Notes: a model not told the origin generated them from the sequence alone. Shown: positions 18,503-27,627, numbered from the stretch's first letter. The stretch: DNA of 64,000 nucleotides from Lentzea guizhouensis (GCF_001701025.1 NZ_CP016793.1:9176001-9240000), one strand, 5' to 3'. Translations and numbers: made by a program.

Positions 18503-19360
18503 TCAGCCCCGGCGGCGCTCAGCCGGGTCGTTCGCGAGGAGGAACTCCCGCAACCCCGCGAGGTCGTCGGTGTTGATGTGGTCGACGCCGGCCGTGAGCA
18601 GCTCACGCCACACCGCGTTCCGCGCCTCACCCGCCACGTCCGGGGTGGCCCAGAACCGCACCCGGTAGCCGGCGGCGTGTGCCTGCGACACGATGCCGTG
18701 AAGCTTCTCCCGCTCGGCCACGGGCATGGCGCCGACGCCCTGCCACGTGAAGTTCTTCGTCCAGTTGTCGCTGACGAGCGGCATGAACGTGGCGGGGACG
18801 CCGCTGCCGAGATCGCTCAGCCGCCCGTCGTACCCGGCCCGCCGGATCCGCTGGGCGAGCATGTCCTCACGCGGCCGGTTCCCGCTGATGACCACCTCAA
18901 CCGCGCCACGTCGTTCGTGGCCGTTGACCCACTGGGTCAGCATGGGACGGAACTCGCGCAGCGCCTCGTCCACGGCCTGGTAGGTCGCCGGACCGTCGCT
19001 CTTGATGTCGACGAGCAGCTGGAAGGAACCGCGCCAGTGCGGGTGGACGCGACCCCCGTTCGCGCGCACGGTCTGGGCGAGCGGGTGGAGGTAGAGGCTG
19101 CGCAGCGTGCGGCCCGGCCGCGTGTCGGCCAGGTCGTGCGCCACGCGAAGCTCACCGTCCACCAGCCACACGTCGGCCTCCACCGAGGTGAACCCGCGGT
19201 CGCGGGCGTCGGCCAGCGGGCGGTCGTGCTCGTAGTCGTTGTGCGCGTGCGCACGTTCGAGCGGCTGCACCCGGCCCGGCGCCGCAACGGCACCCGGCAC
19301 CGGGCTCGCCACGACGCTGACGAGCAGAGCCAGCAGGACGGACAACGTCGATCGCTTCAT
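18503..19360 (-). CDS. Secreted GDPD/PI-PLC-like phosphodiesterase
   Basis: A 285-residue protein with a signal peptide (MKRSTLSVLLALLVSVVASP, cleavage near Ala-Ala-Pro at about 27). The mature part has AHAHNDYEHDRPL and TSVEADVWLVDGELRVAHD, the active-site His and Glu/Asp cluster of the PLC-like phosphodiesterase superfamily, closest in style to AIM6-like members. Substrate is probably an extracellular phosphodiester but is not determined. The ATG at 19360 is chosen for the signal peptide; the longer open frame adds unrelated residues. Monocistronic, converging on the TetR gene. Confidence 0.82.
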   Translation of the reverse strand: MKRSTLSVLLALLVSVVASPVPGAVAAPGRVQPLERAHAHNDYEHDRPLADARDRGFTSVEADVWLVDGELRVAHDLADTRPGRTLRSLYLHPLAQTVRANGGRVHPHWRGSFQLLVDIKSDGPATYQAVDEALREFRPMLTQWVNGHERRGAVEVVISGNRPREDMLAQRIRRAGYDGRLSDLGSGVPATFMPLVSDNWTKNFTWQGVGAMPVAEREKLHGIVSQAHAAGYRVRFWATPDVAGEARNAVWRELLTAGVDHINTDDLAGLREFLLANDPAERRRG

Positions 19361-19537
19361 CGAATTCCCTTCTCCGCGTCCACACGCGAACCCGCGCGGG
19401 CGCGAGCGGTGGGCACCCACAGTGTCTAGCCGTCGCTGGTGGAAAGAGTGCTTCCTCCGGGCGAACACCACTCGACGCGGCGGCAACCAGCTCGCACACG
19501 CAACGGGACCGGTAAGGGTTCCGGTGGAGCTACGCGC

Positions 19538-19572
19538 AAGGGACACCGGCGCGCTGAGCACCGGTGTCCCTT
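19538..19572. terminator. Strong hairpin after the SDR gene
   Basis: AAGGGACACCGG pairs with CCGGTGTCCCTT, a perfect 12-bp stem with an 11-base loop, ten bases after the SDR stop. It would separate the ECF41 locus from the phosphodiesterase promoter. Confidence 0.75.
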
Positions 19573-19581
19573 GTGGACTGG

Positions 19582-20328
19582 TCAGTTGCCCGCCGCGAAC
19601 CACTGCCGCAGGCTGGTCGGCTGCAGCTGCGCGCCCGCGTTGGGCACCAGCTGCCTGCCGGTCAGCACGGTGCCGAAGTACTGCGCCGCCGGGTCGTGCA
19701 CGACCCGGCGCTCGTCGCCGCGCTGGGTCAGCACTGTGCGGATCCACCCGTCCATCGTGAGCTCCTCCGGCCCACCGATCTCCAGCACGCCGTTCACCGG
19801 TTCGGTCGCGGCCGTCCTGGCCACGACCGCGGCCACGTCGGCCGCGGCGATCGGCTGCACGCCGCCGTGGGGCAGGCGCACCACGCCGTCGACGGTCGCG
19901 GAGTTCGCGATGGCGCCGGCGAACTCGAAGAACTGCGTGGCGCGGATGATCGAGCACGTGAGTCCGGACTCGGTGATGAGCTTCTCCTGCGCGACCTTGG
20001 CCCGCAGGTAGCCGGAGTCCGGCAGCTCGTCGGTGCCCACGATCGACAGTGCGACGTAGTGCCCGACGCCGGCTTCCTTCGCTGCCTCGGTCAGGTTGGT
20101 CGTGGCGGTGGTGAAGAAGTTCATGACGTCCTCGTCGGCGAACGAGGGCGAGTTCGAGACGTCGACGAGCACGTCGGCGCCCTGCACGACCTCCTGGACG
20201 CCCTCGCCGGTGACGGTGTTGACGCCGCTGCCGGGGGACGCCGCCACCGCCTCGTGGCCGTGCTCGCCCAGCCGCTTGACGACCTGGCTGCCGATCAAGC
20301 CGGTGCCGCCGATGACAACGATCCTCAT
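19582..20328 (-). CDS. NAD(P)-binding SDR/NmrA-like oxidoreductase, partner of the ECF41 sigma factor
   Basis: A 248-residue atypical SDR with GGTGLIG at residues 8-14 and a SGYLRAK catalytic-type motif. ECF41 sigma factors typically stand next to a gene for a carboxymuconolactone decarboxylase, oxidoreductase or epimerase and drive it; this is the oxidoreductase/epimerase class. The gene lies 78 bp downstream of the sigma gene, and a promoter of ECF41 form stands in the gap. The metabolic substrate is unknown. Confidence 0.88.
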   Translation of the reverse strand: MRIVVIGGTGLIGSQVVKRLGEHGHEAVAASPGSGVNTVTGEGVQEVVQGADVLVDVSNSPSFADEDVMNFFTTATTNLTEAAKEAGVGHYVALSIVGTDELPDSGYLRAKVAQEKLITESGLTCSIIRATQFFEFAGAIANSATVDGVVRLPHGGVQPIAAADVAAVVARTAATEPVNGVLEIGGPEELTMDGWIRTVLTQRGDERRVVHDPAAQYFGTVLTGRQLVPNAGAQLQPTSLRQWFAAGN

Positions 20329-20376
20329 GGTCCGTCCCTCCCGTGAGCCCGTCGTGTGCGGGCGTTCACGAGCTGA

Positions 20377-20403
20377 GACAGGACAGCCTCCGCGGTTGTG
20401 ACA
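20377..20403 (-). promoter_or_regulatory. ECF41-type promoter, TGTCACA-N16-TGTC
   Basis: On the minus strand TGTCACA (20403-20397) is followed after exactly 16 bases by TGTC (20380-20377), about 49 bp ahead of the SDR start. The published ECF41 consensus, as I recall it, is TGTCACA-N16-CGTC, so one -10 base differs. The -35 begins four bases after the sigma gene stop. Confidence 0.65.
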
Positions 20404-20406
20404 GGG

Positions 20407-21270
20407 TCAGGCGAACTGGCCGAGCTTCTCGGGGTTGACCAACCACATCACCTGGTCGATGCCCTCCTCGGAGGCGGTCACGGTGATCACGCCGTACACC
20501 TCGCCCTCGCGCTGCAGCCTGATCGCCCACTGCCCGTTCGCCTCGACGTACGAGACGTCCCGCGGGGTCCAGAACGTCGGTGCCCACGCCGCGAAGATCT
20601 TGGCCAGCGACGCCGCGCCGTGGAGCGGGCGACCGGCCGCCCGGACCGCGCCGTTGGAGTCGGACCAGCTGACCACGTCGGCGGCGAACAGCTTCTCCAG
20701 GCCGGCCAGGTCACCGGCCTGGGCGGCGGCGACGAAGGCTTCCAGCAGCTCGCGTTGCCGTTGGGGCGCCACCGGGGTGCGGCGGGAGTCGGCGAGGTGT
20801 TTGCGGGCGCGGCTGACCAGCTGGCGGGCGGCGACCTCGGTGGTCTGCACGATCTCGGAGATCTCGCGGTACGGGTAGTCGAACGCCTCGCGCAGGACGT
20901 AGGCGGCGCGTTCGGTCGGGGTGAGCTTTTCGAGCAGCAGCAACACCGCCAGCTCCAGCACCGCGCCCTGCTCGGCGCCGAGCTGCGGGTCGGCGGCGGT
21001 GTCGACGGGTTCGGGCAGCCACGGGCCGACGTAGGTCTCGCGGCGGGCGCGGGCGGTCTGGCTCTCGTTGATCGCCAGGCGGGTGATCGCCGTGGCCAGG
21101 TAGGCCTCCGGGTTGAGAACCGCGGCGCGGTCGGCGGTCTGCCAGCGCAACCACACCTCCTGCACGAGGTCCTCGGCGTCGGCCACGCTGCCGGTCATCC
21201 GGTACGCGATGCCGAAGAGCCTCGGGCGCGCGGCCGCGAACGCCGACTCGGCCTGCTCGAGCTGCGTCAT
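20407..21270 (-). CDS. ECF41-family sigma factor with SnoaL-like C-terminal extension
   Basis: A 287-residue sigma factor. Region 2 (RLFGIAYRMTGSVADAEDLV) and region 4 (LTPTERAAYVLREAFDYPYR) are joined by a linker with the WLPEP motif typical of ECF41. About 100 extra C-terminal residues form a SnoaL-like domain ending in NPEKLGQ, equivalent to the NPDKL motif known to modulate activity in place of an anti-sigma factor. No anti-sigma gene is present. The ATG at 21270 (MTQLEQAESAF) begins the conserved region; the open frame runs further upstream without support. Confidence 0.92.
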   Translation of the reverse strand: MTQLEQAESAFAAARPRLFGIAYRMTGSVADAEDLVQEVWLRWQTADRAAVLNPEAYLATAITRLAINESQTARARRETYVGPWLPEPVDTAADPQLGAEQGAVLELAVLLLLEKLTPTERAAYVLREAFDYPYREISEIVQTTEVAARQLVSRARKHLADSRRTPVAPQRQRELLEAFVAAAQAGDLAGLEKLFAADVVSWSDSNGAVRAAGRPLHGAASLAKIFAAWAPTFWTPRDVSYVEANGQWAIRLQREGEVYGVITVTASEEGIDQVMWLVNPEKLGQFA

Positions 21271-21379
21271 CAGCCACTCCGTTCTCTCGCCGTCCACCGT
21301 AGCGCCGACCAGTGACAACGAGCGCTGTGGCACGCGCCATGAGAGCGGTCCCACGAGCGGACCCTGGCACACTCGGACC

Positions 21380-21883
21380 ATGATCGACCGACCAGAGCCG
21401 CCGCTGACCGGGGACGAGCGCGAGACGTTGCGAGCGTTCCTCGACTTCCACCGCGCCACCCTCGCGCTCAAGTGCGAGGGCCTGTCCGACGACGAGCTGC
21501 GGCAGAGGTCCATGCCGCCCTCCACGCTCAGCCTGCTCGGCCTCGTCCGGCACATGGCCGAGGTCGAGCGCACGTGGTTCCGCAAGGTCGTCAACGGCGA
21601 GGACATCACCAACGTCTGGTCGGCGGAGAACGACTACCAGGTCGCCTACGACGCGACCGGTGCCACGCGCGACGAGGCTTTCGCGGCGTGGCAGGACGAA
21701 GTCGAGCACGCGCGCAGGATCGAGCGCGAAGCCGAGTCACTGGACGTCATCGCCTACCAGCCGCGCTGGGAGCAGCACGTTTCGCTGCGACTGGTCATGC
21801 ACCACATGTGCCACGAGTACGCGCGGCACAACGGTCATGCCGACTTCCTGCGCGAGGGCGTGGACGGCGTGACAGGTGTATGA
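21380..21883 (+). CDS. DinB-family protein (DUF664)
   Basis: A 167-residue four-helix protein. GLVRHMAEVERTWF, MHHMCHEYARH and the HADFLRE end supply the His residues that form the metal site in the DinB/YfiT superfamily. Many actinobacterial members are thiol-dependent enzymes or of unknown role. The gene is divergent from the sigma factor with about 110 bp between starts and stands alone. Confidence 0.88.
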   Translation: MIDRPEPPLTGDERETLRAFLDFHRATLALKCEGLSDDELRQRSMPPSTLSLLGLVRHMAEVERTWFRKVVNGEDITNVWSAENDYQVAYDATGATRDEAFAAWQDEVEHARRIEREAESLDVIAYQPRWEQHVSLRLVMHHMCHEYARHNGHADFLREGVDGVTGV

Positions 21884-21958
21884 CCGAAGCCTGACCGCGG
21901 GCCGGGTGCGCGACGTACGATCACCGCGTCCAGGACGGGCCGCGCAGCGGGGTGATCG

Positions 21959-23028
21959 GTGTCCAACCAGTTCGGCTCCTACGAGTTGCAGCAACTGCTG
22001 GGCCGCGGCGGCATGGGTGAGGTGTACCTCGCCGTCAACTCCCGCACCGGGCGCCGGGTGGCGCTGAAGCTGCTGTCCAACGACGAGGCGTTGCGGGATC
22101 CGGAGCTGGCCAGGAGGTTCCGGCTGGAGTGCCGGCTGGCGGCGCAGATCGACCACCCGCACGTGTTGCCGGTCTACGACTACTCGACCGACGACCCGCC
22201 CTACTTCGTCATGCGCTACATCAACGGCATCGACCTCGCCTCGGTGATCGAGCAGGGGCCGCTGGCACCGGAGCGCGCGGTGACCATCGTCGAGCAGATC
22301 GGGTCGGCGCTGGACGCGGCGCACCGCGAGGACCTGCGGCACCGGGACGTCAAGCCGTCCAACGTGATGCTGGAGCCGGGGGCGCGGCGCGGAGCCGACC
22401 ACGCGTGGCTCTTCGACTGGGGCATCGCGCAGCCGATCGACACCGGCGGTGCTCCCCCGGTGACCCGGCTCGACCAGATCGTCGGCACGCCCGGCTACAT
22501 CGCGCCCGAACGGTTGCAGTCCGGGCAGAAGGCCGATCATCGCGCGGATGTGTACTCGTTGGCCGTGATGCTCTACGAGTGCTTGGCAGGGCGCAGACCG
22601 TTCGTGCGCGACAACGACATGGGTGTGCTCACCGCGCACGTGCTCGACGAGCCGGACCCGTTGCCCGACCACGTGCCACCGGCGCTCAAGCAGGTGGTGC
22701 TGAAAGGTCTGGCCAAAGACCGCGAGCAGCGCTACCAGTCCGCCGGCGAGCTCGGCGCGGCGGCGCGGGCGGCGATCGACACGATCATCATGCCCGCCGT
22801 CCGGGACACCCCGCCTCCGCCGAAACGCGCGCCGCGCGGTCTGGTCTGGGGTGCGGTCGCCGCGCTGACCGGGGCCGCGGGCTGGCGCTCGTGCTGAACG
22901 GCCTGGTCGACGGAGTGTGGCGGCCGGTGACGCCGGTGGCGCTCGCGGCGGCGGGCCTGCTCATCGCGTTCGGCGTCCTGGGCGGCGACACCAGCCAGGA
23001 CGCCACCGAGAACCTGAACCGGCCGTGA
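21959..23028 (+). CDS. PknB-like Ser/Thr protein kinase, C-terminal frameshift
   Basis: The kinase domain has a glycine loop (GRGGMGEVYLA), VALKLL lysine, catalytic HRDVKPSN and activation-segment GTPGYIAPERL. The metal motif reads DWG rather than DFG. The frame from the GTG at 21959 stops at 22897 (GAAGWRSC). Adding one C near 22878 continues it as GLALVLNGLVDGVW and AALALAAAGLLIAFG-like hydrophobic sequence to a stop at 23028, giving a membrane-anchored tail with no extracellular sensor domain. First gene of an operon with two solute-binding-like proteins. Kinase identity is firm; whether the frameshift is real is not. Confidence 0.88.
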
Positions 23029-23086
23029 CCGGAACCGGTCGGCACCGGCCGGACGTCTCACCCGCAACCGAAGGCTCGGAGGAACG

Positions 23087-24202
23087 ATGGCGCGGCGGGA
23101 CAGGCTGCGGTTCGTCAGGTACGTCTCGATCGCACTCGGCGTGGTGCTGATCGCCACCGTCGGGTTCGTGGTGCTCGACCGGTACTCGGCCCGGCCGGCG
23201 GCCGACTGCCGCTCCGACGTCACCGACGTGCGCGGCGTGATCGGGTCGGAGAAGGAGGCGTTCTTCGCCGACCAGCGGGTGCGCGACCGGCTCGCGTGCG
23301 CGGGCCTCAAGGTGACCGTCGACTCACGCGGCTCGCGGGAGATGGTGCTGGCGCTCAAGGGCAACGGCTACGGCTTCGCGTTCCCCGGCAGCACCCCGGC
23401 GGCGCAGAAGATCATGGACGAGCTGAAGGTGACCGACTCCTTCACGCCGTTCTCCTCACCGATGGCGGTCGCGACGTTCAAGCCGATCGTCGAGGTGCTG
23501 ACCCGCGCGGGCGTGATCCAGCGCAGCGGCGACCGCGATGTCGTGGACGTCGCCGCGCTCGTCGAGCTCGCCCGCAAGAGCACCGCGTGGGACCAGCTGC
23601 CGGGCAACACCGAGTACCCGCAGCGCAAGACGGTCCTGCTGCGCACCACCGACCCGCAGGACTCCAACTCCGCGATCATGTTCCTGTCGATCGTGTCGCA
23701 CGTGGCCAACGGCGGGTCCGTGGTGACCACGCCCGAGCAGGTGGGTAAGCTGCTGCCCGACCTCTGCCGGCTGATCTTCGACCAGGGCGACAAACCGGAG
23801 ACGAGCCAGGTGCTGTTCAACTACTACCTCGTCGACGGCGTCGGCCGGATCCCGCTCGCGCTGGTCTACGAGGCGCAGTTCGTGGCGGAGGCGCCGGGCC
23901 AGAAGCCGGGGCTGTCCGATGAGATGGTGCTGATGTTCCCGAAGCCGACGGTCTACTCGCGGCACACCTTGATCCCGATCTCCGACGCGGGCCGCCGGGT
24001 CGGGCAGGCGCTGCGCGAGGACCAGGAGCTGGCCAAGCTCGCCGCCGAGCACGGGTTCCGCCCGGAACGGCCGGTCGACAGCCCGGTCAGCAAGCGCAAG
24101 CCGCCGGTGGAGGTGGTCGAGTCGCCCTCCTACGAGGTGCTGGAGACCATGCTCGCCTCCCTCACGCCCACCACCGAGAACGCCCAGAGGTGCGCGAAGT
24201 GA
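23087..24202 (+). CDS. Membrane-anchored solute-binding-like protein
   Basis: A 371-residue protein with one N-terminal membrane segment (IALGVVLIATVGFVVL) and no lipobox, followed by an extracytoplasmic domain. DVRGVIGSEKEAFFAD, FAFPGSTPAAQKIMDELKV and the periodic alpha/beta pattern suggest a periplasmic-binding-protein fold of the SBP_bac_11 kind. GGAGG stands six bases before the ATG. Its stop overlaps the start of the next gene, a second binding-like protein, and no permease is present. A sensory or scaffolding role with the kinase is therefore more likely than transport; that is inference. Confidence 0.75.
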   Translation: MARRDRLRFVRYVSIALGVVLIATVGFVVLDRYSARPAADCRSDVTDVRGVIGSEKEAFFADQRVRDRLACAGLKVTVDSRGSREMVLALKGNGYGFAFPGSTPAAQKIMDELKVTDSFTPFSSPMAVATFKPIVEVLTRAGVIQRSGDRDVVDVAALVELARKSTAWDQLPGNTEYPQRKTVLLRTTDPQDSNSAIMFLSIVSHVANGGSVVTTPEQVGKLLPDLCRLIFDQGDKPETSQVLFNYYLVDGVGRIPLALVYEAQFVAEAPGQKPGLSDEMVLMFPKPTVYSRHTLIPISDAGRRVGQALREDQELAKLAAEHGFRPERPVDSPVSKRKPPVEVVESPSYEVLETMLASLTPTTENAQRCAK

Positions 24203-25767
24203 AGCGTCTGTGCCTCGCACTGGTGCTGGTGCTGGCCTCGTGCACGAGCGCGCCGCCGCAGCCGACCCCCACACCGCTGCCGGACGTGAGCGGGCCGGCC
24301 ACGACGTTGCGCGTGCTGGCCGGCAGCGAGCTCGCCGACCTGCGGCCGGTCCTCGACGAGGCCGCGCGCGCCACCGGTGTCACGGTGAAGATGACCTTCA
24401 CCGGCAGCCTGGAGGGCGCGCAGACCGTCGCGGACGGCAAGGCGGACGGCAACTTCGACGCGCTGTGGTTCTCCTCGACCCGGTACCTGGAGACGGTTCC
24501 CGAGGCACGCCAACGCCTTGGCACCTCCACCCGGATCATGGGCTCGCCGGTCGTGCTGGGCCTGCGCAGGTCCGTGGCCGACCGGCTCGGCTGGGGTGCG
24601 AGGCAGGTCGGCTGGTTGGAGATCGCCGCCGCGGCGGGCAGGGGCGAGTTCACGTTCGCCATGACCGACCCGGCCGCGTCCAACACCGGCTTCTCGGCGT
24701 TGGTCGCGATCGCCTCGGCGCTCGACGGCAGCGGCCGCGCCCTGGACACCGCCGCGATCGACCGGGTGGCACCGCAGCTGGCCGGTTTCTTCGCCGCGCA
24801 ACGCCTCACCGCCGGCTCGTCCGGCTGGCTCACCGACGCGTTCACCGGTCGCGGCGAGCTGGACGGGCTGGTCAACTACGAGGCGTCGCTGGTGGCGTTG
24901 AACAAGTCGGGCAAGCTCACCGAGCCGCTCACGCTGATCTACCCGCGCGACGGCGTGATCAGCGCCGACTACCCGCTGACGTTGCTGGGCGGTTCCGGCG
25001 ACGCCGCCAGGGACGCGCACAAGCGGCTGAGCGAGTTCCTGCGGTTCCCCGACACCCAGCGCAAGATCACCGAGCTGACCTCCCGGCGGGCCGCGGTGCC
25101 GGGAGTGGCGCTGCCGCAGGGGTTTCCCGACAAGCTGAGCGAACTTCCGTTCCCCGGCACCAGGGACGCGGTGGACGCGCTGCTCACCGCGTACTTCGAC
25201 CGCCTGCGCCGGCCGTCGCGCACGGTGTACGTGCTCGACACGTCCGGCTCCATGCAGGGCGAACGGCTCGCGGCGCTCAAGCGGTCGCTGAGCACCTTGA
25301 CCGGCGTCGACACCTCGTTGACGGGCAAGTACTGCCGGTTCCGCAGCCGCGAGGACGTGGTGCTGCTGCCGTTCAACCACGCACCGCTGCCGGTGCGCGC
25401 GTTCACCGTCGACGCGCAGAACCCGCAGCCGTCACGGGACGCCATCCGCGGCGCGATCGACGGGCTCGTCGCCGCCGGGGACACCGCCGTCTACGACAGC
25501 CTGGTCCGCGCCTACGACGAGCTGACCGGCACCGACCGGTTCCTCAGCATCGTGCTGATGACCGACGGCGAGAGCAACACCGGTCGTTCGCTCGCCGACT
25601 TCACCGCGTTCGCGGCCGGAAGGCAGATACGGGTGTTCCCGATCCTGTTCGGTGAGGCGGCCGAGTCGCAGATGCGTGAGGTGGCGACGCTGACCGGCGG
25701 TGAGCTGTTCGACGCCCGGGACAGCGATCTGGCGCAGGTGTTCTGCCAGATCCGCGGCTACCAATGA
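24199..25767 (+). CDS. Lipoprotein with solute-binding and von Willebrand A domains
   Basis: A 522-residue protein with a lipobox (VLVLASC, Cys near residue 15). Next comes a solute-binding-like domain (RVLAGSELADLRPVLDEAAR; DALWFSSTRYLE) to about residue 330. A C-terminal VWA domain carries the MIDAS motif DTSGS (VYVLDTSGSMQGERL) and VLMTDGESNTG. The GTG at 24199 overlaps the preceding stop (GTGA). VWA domains bind protein partners through a metal ion. The kinase, anchored binding protein and binding/VWA lipoprotein form one operon whose purpose I do not recognise. Confidence 0.88.
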   Translation: MKRLCLALVLVLASCTSAPPQPTPTPLPDVSGPATTLRVLAGSELADLRPVLDEAARATGVTVKMTFTGSLEGAQTVADGKADGNFDALWFSSTRYLETVPEARQRLGTSTRIMGSPVVLGLRRSVADRLGWGARQVGWLEIAAAAGRGEFTFAMTDPAASNTGFSALVAIASALDGSGRALDTAAIDRVAPQLAGFFAAQRLTAGSSGWLTDAFTGRGELDGLVNYEASLVALNKSGKLTEPLTLIYPRDGVISADYPLTLLGGSGDAARDAHKRLSEFLRFPDTQRKITELTSRRAAVPGVALPQGFPDKLSELPFPGTRDAVDALLTAYFDRLRRPSRTVYVLDTSGSMQGERLAALKRSLSTLTGVDTSLTGKYCRFRSREDVVLLPFNHAPLPVRAFTVDAQNPQPSRDAIRGAIDGLVAAGDTAVYDSLVRAYDELTGTDRFLSIVLMTDGESNTGRSLADFTAFAAGRQIRVFPILFGEAAESQMREVATLTGGELFDARDSDLAQVFCQIRGYQ

Positions 25768-25858
25768 GTTGCGGCGACATCCAGACGTAGAGGTGCTCGC
25801 CGATGAGTTTGCCGCCTCCCGTCGGTCGGTATCCGGACAACGACGACAGGAGGCGACC

Positions 25859-26179
25859 ATGCCGAGGTTCATCACCATCGGGTACGGCGACCGCGCCGGC
25901 TACGACCGCACCGATCCCGCCGTCCGCGACGCCGCCCACGCCCACGACGCCAGCCTGCGCGACCAGGGCGTCGAGATGGGTGTCGCCGGCACGCCGCTGC
26001 AGGTGCGCAACCACGACGGCCTGTCCGTCGCGCAGGGACCGTTCATGACCTCCGCGCTCCCGGTCGCCGGGTTCGCGATCATCGAGGCCGACACGCTGGA
26101 CGAGGTTGTCGAGATGGTGTCGGGGACGCCGTGCGCGGTGGGCCACGGCGTTGTCGAGGTGTGGCCCCTGGCTCAGTAG
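25859..26179 (+). CDS. YciI/YCII-like small protein
   Basis: A 106-residue alpha/beta barrel protein (MPRFITIGYGDRAGYDRTD) with a GPFMTSALPVAGFAIIEAD core resembling the YCII/DGPF family, whose members are mostly of unknown function. An AGGAGGC ribosome site precedes the ATG at 25859. Its last seven bases overlap the end of the convergent IclR gene. Confidence 0.75.
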   Translation: MPRFITIGYGDRAGYDRTDPAVRDAAHAHDASLRDQGVEMGVAGTPLQVRNHDGLSVAQGPFMTSALPVAGFAIIEADTLDEVVEMVSGTPCAVGHGVVEVWPLAQ

Positions 26180-26958
26180 AAGCCCTCGTGCCGCGCTGAC
26201 GCCGTGTGCCCGAGGTCGGCGCTGATCCGCGCGGCCGTCTCCACCAGCACGGGCACGACGTCCGTCCGCAGCGCCTCGACCGTCGACCGGCCCACCGACG
26301 TCGACGACGCCAGTGCCGCCACGACCTCGCCCGACCGGTCGCGCACCGGCGCGGACACCGACAGCAGCCCGATCTCCAGCTCCTCGGCGACGATCGACCA
26401 GCCGTCGGACCGCACCTGCCGCAACGCACCGCGGAACTCCGCCGGGTCCGTGACGGTGTGCTTGGTCAGCTCGGGCAGCCCCTGCGCGATCACCTCGTCC
26501 ACCACGGCGTCCGGTGCCCACGCCAGCAGCACCCGGCCCATCGAGGTGGCGTGCACCGGCAGCCGGGTGCCGACCGACACGTTGATGCTCATGATCCGCC
26601 GCACCGGCACGCGGGCGACGTAGACGGCGTGGTGGCCGTCGAGCGCGGCGAGCGAGGCCGACTCGGCCGTTCGGGTGGAGAGGTCGAGCAGGTGCGGCTG
26701 CGCGATCTCGATCATCCCGTGCGAGGCCGCGTAGTGCTGCCCGATGCTCAGCACGCGCGGGGTCAGCGACCACCGGCCGCCGTTCGCCGCGACGTAGCCG
26801 AGACGTTGCAGCGTGAGGAGAATCCGGCGCACCGCAGGCCGGGACAACCCGGTCGCGGCGGCCAGCTCCGCCAGGGTCGGGGTGACCCGTTCCTCGTCGA
26901 ACGCGAGCAGCACCGCGAAGCCCCGTTCGATGCTCTGGATGTAGTCGCGCTCGTCCAT
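26173..26958 (-). CDS. IclR-family regulator of the aromatic operon (PcaR/CatR-like)
   Basis: A 261-residue regulator. It has an N-terminal winged helix (TPTLAELAAATGLSRPAVRR) and the IclR effector domain (VYVARVPVRRIMSINVSVGT; LPVHATSMGRVLLAW). It starts at the ATG at 26958 with 100 bp to the divergent hydroxylase/cat operon. IclR proteins such as CatR and PcaR control the beta-ketoadipate genes in Rhodococcus and Streptomyces, answering to muconate or adipate-type ligands. A perfect 15-bp palindrome in the gap is the likely operator. Confidence 0.92.
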   Translation of the reverse strand: MDERDYIQSIERGFAVLLAFDEERVTPTLAELAAATGLSRPAVRRILLTLQRLGYVAANGGRWSLTPRVLSIGQHYAASHGMIEIAQPHLLDLSTRTAESASLAALDGHHAVYVARVPVRRIMSINVSVGTRLPVHATSMGRVLLAWAPDAVVDEVIAQGLPELTKHTVTDPAEFRGALRQVRSDGWSIVAEELEIGLLSVSAPVRDRSGEVVAALASSTSVGRSTVEALRTDVVPVLVETAARISADLGHTASARHEGFY

Positions 26959-27029
26959 CGCCCCATCTTTCCCCGTTGACAGCACCCGGCCGCAGGTGCA
27001 CCCTCATGTAACCGCAGAGCGTGCAGCTT

Positions 27030-27044
27030 GTACGCACAGCGTAC
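27030..27044. promoter_or_regulatory. IclR operator candidate, GTACGC-ACA-GCGTAC
   Basis: A perfect inverted repeat 15 bp upstream of the flavin reductase ATG, in the IclR/hydroxylase divergent gap. Length and 3-bp centre fit known IclR-type sites. Its closeness to the start suggests repression of the operon. Confidence 0.7.
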
Positions 27045-27058
27045 AGAAGGAGCGGGTG

Positions 27059-27625
27059 ATGACGCTCGACCACCGCACCATTCGCACCGCGTTCGGCCGG
27101 TTCGCCACCGGCGTCACGGTCGTGACCTGCCGCAACGACGACGGCGAGCCCCACGGCGCCACCGTCAACGCCTTCACCGCCGTCTCCCTCGACCCGGCGC
27201 TGTGCCAGGTCACGCTGACCCGCAGGTCCAAGGCCTGCCGCTTCCTCGACGACGCGCCGTTCGCCGTCAACGTGCTGGCACACGACCAGCTCGACACCGC
27301 GATGACCTTCGCGGGCCGCCCCCAGGGCGAGGCACCGCGCTGGGCGGAGGGACCGACCGCGCCGGTCCTGCTCGGCACCGCCGCGACCATCTCCTGCCGG
27401 CCGTGGCGCACCTACGACGGCGGCGACCACCTCATCGTCATCGGTGAGGTCGCCGGGATCGAGATCAGCGACGCCGACCCGTTGCTGTTCTTCGGTGGCG
27501 CGTTCCGCTCGCTCGCGGAACCGGACAACCACTGGCACATCTGCGCCGACAGCCTCGACACCGGCTGGTTCGGCTCCAGCTTCACCCCCTTGCGGCGCAC
27601 CGCCGCCTCCACGACGAAGGGTTGA
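27059..27625 (+). CDS. Flavin reductase, small component of a two-component monooxygenase
   Basis: A 188-residue FMN-binding split-barrel reductase ([33 protein letters not shown]). It would use NAD(P)H to make reduced flavin for the hydroxylase encoded three bases after its stop. An AAGGAG ribosome site precedes the ATG at 27059. Comparable to PheA2 or HpaC. First gene of the aromatic operon. Confidence 0.92.
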   Translation: MTLDHRTIRTAFGRFATGVTVVTCRNDDGEPHGATVNAFTAVSLDPALCQVTLTRRSKACRFLDDAPFAVNVLAHDQLDTAMTFAGRPQGEAPRWAEGPTAPVLLGTAATISCRPWRTYDGGDHLIVIGEVAGIEISDADPLLFFGGAFRSLAEPDNHWHICADSLDTGWFGSSFTPLRRTAASTTKG

Positions 27626-27627
27626 AG

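Noticed and set aside
21271..21379. ECF41 autoregulatory promoter before the sigma gene
   Set aside because: TGTCACT is followed after 16 bases by GACG rather than CGTC, so the -10 part does not fit.
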